DNA of 64,000 nt, from assembly GCA_023105745.1 (NCBI GenBank), contig JALGQZ010000002.1:76115285-76179284 (forward strand), written 5' to 3'. Both the position numbers and the translations under genes were made by a program. Position 1 is the stretch's first letter, and each line of letters begins with the position of its first letter. This document shows positions 61,765 to 64,000 of this stretch, one piece after another. The DNA is from Austropuccinia psidii. Its lineage: Eukaryota > Basidiomycota > Pucciniomycetes > Pucciniales > Sphaerophragmiaceae. Below the pieces are notes generated by a model. That model was given only the letters and a program-made list of their open reading frames with translations, did no database searches and was not told the DNA's origin.

Positions 61765-63683
61765 TGTGAACCTTTGAGATATTACCACATACCCAAAAAA
61801 GGTCACAAAAAATATTTAATATAATTATACATTAAAAATAAGTACTTTAAAAATACAAAAATACCATAAATTGGCATAAACCTTGGTTTAACTTAAAACC
61901 CAATGAATAAACATGTGAATTAAATTATACCATTGGATTCCCCATGGTAAAATACACATATACCATTTTTATGGCATATTTGTAAAGTCAATATTTAATA
62001 AGTTATAAGTAATAATACCTTATAAAATACACAAATCCTTATTTATTTCAGAAGCCAATGAAACAACATTTGAAATAAATAGTACCAGTGGATTCTCCAT
62101 AAAATTCTACATATAAAACAATTAAGAAGCTAAGCTTCAAAATCAATACTTAAGGAGTTCACCTGAATATATGCACTTTTTTGGTCAACGCATATATTCA
62201 AGGATTTTAGCTAATATCTCTTGAATTATGCATGATAGAGTGATGAACCAAAAATAAAGTCATCACTTAATTACTGTAGAAATACAGAAATGAAGTTTAT
62301 CTCACAAGCTATATACAAGGTTAAAACCTGTAAGGAATTATTGATTAAAATCAAGAGAGCTGTTGACCACTTTGTTGTGAAAGTGGTCAAAACTTAAAAG
62401 AAAGTAGACAGTTGGATTCTACTAGCTCATTCGTGAAGAATGATGTATTATTTATTATAACATTCAAGGTATAACCCCTTGAAATCATAGTTTGAAGTTT
62501 AAAATATTAAATTTCAACAGAAAAGATGAGTTACAAGAAAAATCATCAAAAATAGAGTTTGAATGATGTAATGAAATGCTGTTGGCAGCATAATACGGTT
62601 ATGCCAAGCTATTCGAATTCACTCACTGAATTGCTGCAGCCTGTAAATATTAAAAGGTATTAATGATCAAAGTCTGAGCTTAATTTGATCATTTATAATC
62701 ACTCACTGTATCCTTAAATTAAATTTATCAGTCATATGAGTGATACAATTGGTGAAAACTATTAGTTTATGATTAAAACTAATAAAATCCACGAATTTTG
62801 GGGTTCTGCCAAGCCTGTGACGTCATCAAACTTAGAGTTATAGTGATAACTCTAAATAATGGTGAAATAATGATGTAATCATCACAAAACCTTAAACTAT
62901 TGATCAATTCCAGTGGAAATGATCAGTACACGTCTACTAGAAGCCTTTTGGACTCTAGGAGGGAGTTATTTACTATAAATAGAGCTGTTTTTACTCTGTT
63001 TTCCCCTCAGACGCATCAAAAACATTAAATCAATACAAGTAAAAAGGTAATTTCTTTATTCTTTATATATAAAACCTTTATCTTATCAAAGACCAAAGAT
63101 CATCTTATCATAATCATCAATCTTGACGTGATTAAATCATTTATTTAGTTGTTTTTGCTAAAAATCTCTCTAAAATCTCATTTCCACGTAAAAATCAAGA
63201 ATATTTGTAATTTTCTCTTTTTTTTATTGTAAATACAATTTGGATAAGTTGTATTTACTTTATTTGGCGTAAAATATCTCAAAATTATTATATTAAGTAT
63301 TAAAAGTAGGTTATTTTCTCTTTATTATTCTTTTAATAATTCTTTTATTAATATAAATAGTATTTATATTAATTTATAACTTTAATATTGGTGATATTAT
63401 TGCTCTTAATTGTTTTTTATTAATGAAAAACAATTTATTTTATGCCTTTATTATTTGTTTGTAACGATAATAAAGTGCTATTAAATATATTAATTATTTT
63501 ATATTAATATATTTATTTTATTATATTATGTTTTATAATATAATTATTTTTACGCCATAATTATAATAATTCTTTATTGTTATAGTTATTTTTATCTTAT
63601 TTATTTCATTTATAAGGACATTCATAGTACAATAAGTAAAATATTAGTAATTTTTACTTATTGTTTCATAGTCAAACCTTACA
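61765..63683 (+). mobile_element. Gypsy-2 3' LTR
   Basis: 1919 bp, TGTGAACC ... CCTTACA. TATAAATAG at 62974-62982 and TGACGTCA at 62818-62825. It lacks the MITE-like insert, giving the empty site for that element. Confidence 0.94.
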
Positions 63684-63905
63684 TGTTGAGAATGATAACT
63701 TTTTCCCAAACAAGGTATGGAGATTTGTCCATAATGCTGAAGTGAATTTTGGGTCTCTGTCACTTATAGTATTCTGGAATAAGCCTGTATGGCTAATGAC
63801 TTTATTCCATATCATTATGGCTGTGTCCATAGCTGTGTCAACTTTGTGACATGGTAGGAACATGGGAGTTTTGCTATACCTGTTAATTAATACTAGGAAT
63901 GCATT
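63684..63905 (-). pseudogene. Gypsy-3 pol fragment (integrase core)
   Basis: Minus strand with [25 protein letters not shown] and LFGKKLSFST, i.e. directly upstream, in the protein, of the fragment at 30891. It is broken on one side by Gypsy-2 and on the other by Unit C at 63906. Confidence 0.92.
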
Positions 63906-64000
63906 CACCAGGGCGAATCTCATGTCAATTGTCGGCGATTGACTTCACGTCAAGAAAACGTCAAGCAGGATAAAAGTCGAGCTCACGTCGAGCACACGTC
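63906..64000 (+). mobile_element. Unit C: left end of a third CACTA/Plavaka-like element
   Basis: TIR 63906-63951 (CACCAGGGCGAATCTCATG) followed by ACGTCAAG repeats and GGATAAAAGTCGAGCTC as at Unit B's left end, so orientation is the same as A and B. It interrupts Gypsy-3 integrase; the left candidate target duplication is ATT (63903-63905). Confidence 0.9.

Larger units (their letters stand above)
30892..63683 (+). mobile_element. Gypsy-2: complete Ty3/gypsy retrotransposon with nested insertions
   Basis: Both LTRs are present and the element is flanked by TGTTG (30887-30891 and 63684-63688) inside Gypsy-3 integrase. Internal sequence is 34363-34995 plus 55756-61764, split by Unit B. The 5' LTR carries a MITE-like insert. 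The LTRs differ by several percent by eye, so the insertion is not recent. gag and pol contain several stops. Confidence 0.94.

Noticed and set aside
1..64000. tRNA, rRNA, telomere or centromere satellite
   Set aside because: No cloverleaf, rRNA core sequence or telomeric TTAGGG array recognised by eye.

Overview
The window is non-coding or transposon-derived DNA from a fungus, almost certainly a rust (Pucciniales). The genes have short spliceosomal introns, there is a Tet/JBP-like dioxygenase of the type expanded in rusts and other basidiomycetes, a fungal CACTA (Plavaka-like) transposase, and several Ty3/gypsy retrotransposons with AT-rich LTRs of 1.4-2 kb. The retrotransposon proteins resemble those I remember from the myrtle rust Austropuccinia psidii; this is recollection, not a search. 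I see no ordinary host gene, tRNA or rRNA.

The layout is a deep nest of insertions whose borders can be read directly. (i) Unit A, a CACTA-like element, fills 1-17407; its left end lies outside the window and it carries a solo LTR at 57-1891. It interrupts Gypsy-1, whose pol resumes at 17408 and ends in a 3' LTR at 20871-22307. (ii) Gypsy-1 sits in Unit D (22308-25718), an older, inverted and rearranged relative of Unit A. (iii) Unit D is interrupted at 25719 by an LTR of another family, which holds a solo LTR (26162-27584) and is cut at 27955 by Gypsy-3 on the minus strand. (iv) Gypsy-3 is split by Gypsy-2 (30892-63683, duplicated target TGTTG). (v) Gypsy-2 carries a 1.5 kb MITE-like insertion in its 5' LTR and, in its 5' coding region, the complete Unit B (34996-55755, 20760 bp, duplicated target TAT). 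(vi) At 63906 the left end of Unit C interrupts the remaining Gypsy-3 pol.

Units A and B are copies of one large DNA transposon. Unit B has 46-bp terminal inverted repeats beginning CACCAGGG, a 3-bp target duplication, repeat arrays near both ends and six gene loci: a Tnp2-type transposase (minus), a gene of unknown function (gene 1, plus), an SNF2 helicase of the Rad5/Rad16 type (minus), a Gal4-type Zn2Cys6 protein (gene 3, plus), a Tet/JBP-like 2-oxoglutarate dioxygenase (minus) and a second unknown nuclear-looking gene (gene 5, minus). A palindrome built around CGG-N10-CCG lies in almost every space between genes. That is the spacing used by some Zn2Cys6 proteins, so the element may carry both a regulator and its binding sites. 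The pairing of a Tet-like oxygenase with an SNF2 helicase suggests a mobile chromatin-modifying or anti-silencing module, similar in logic to kinetoplastid JBP2. Both copies are decayed, by different and by shared mutations.
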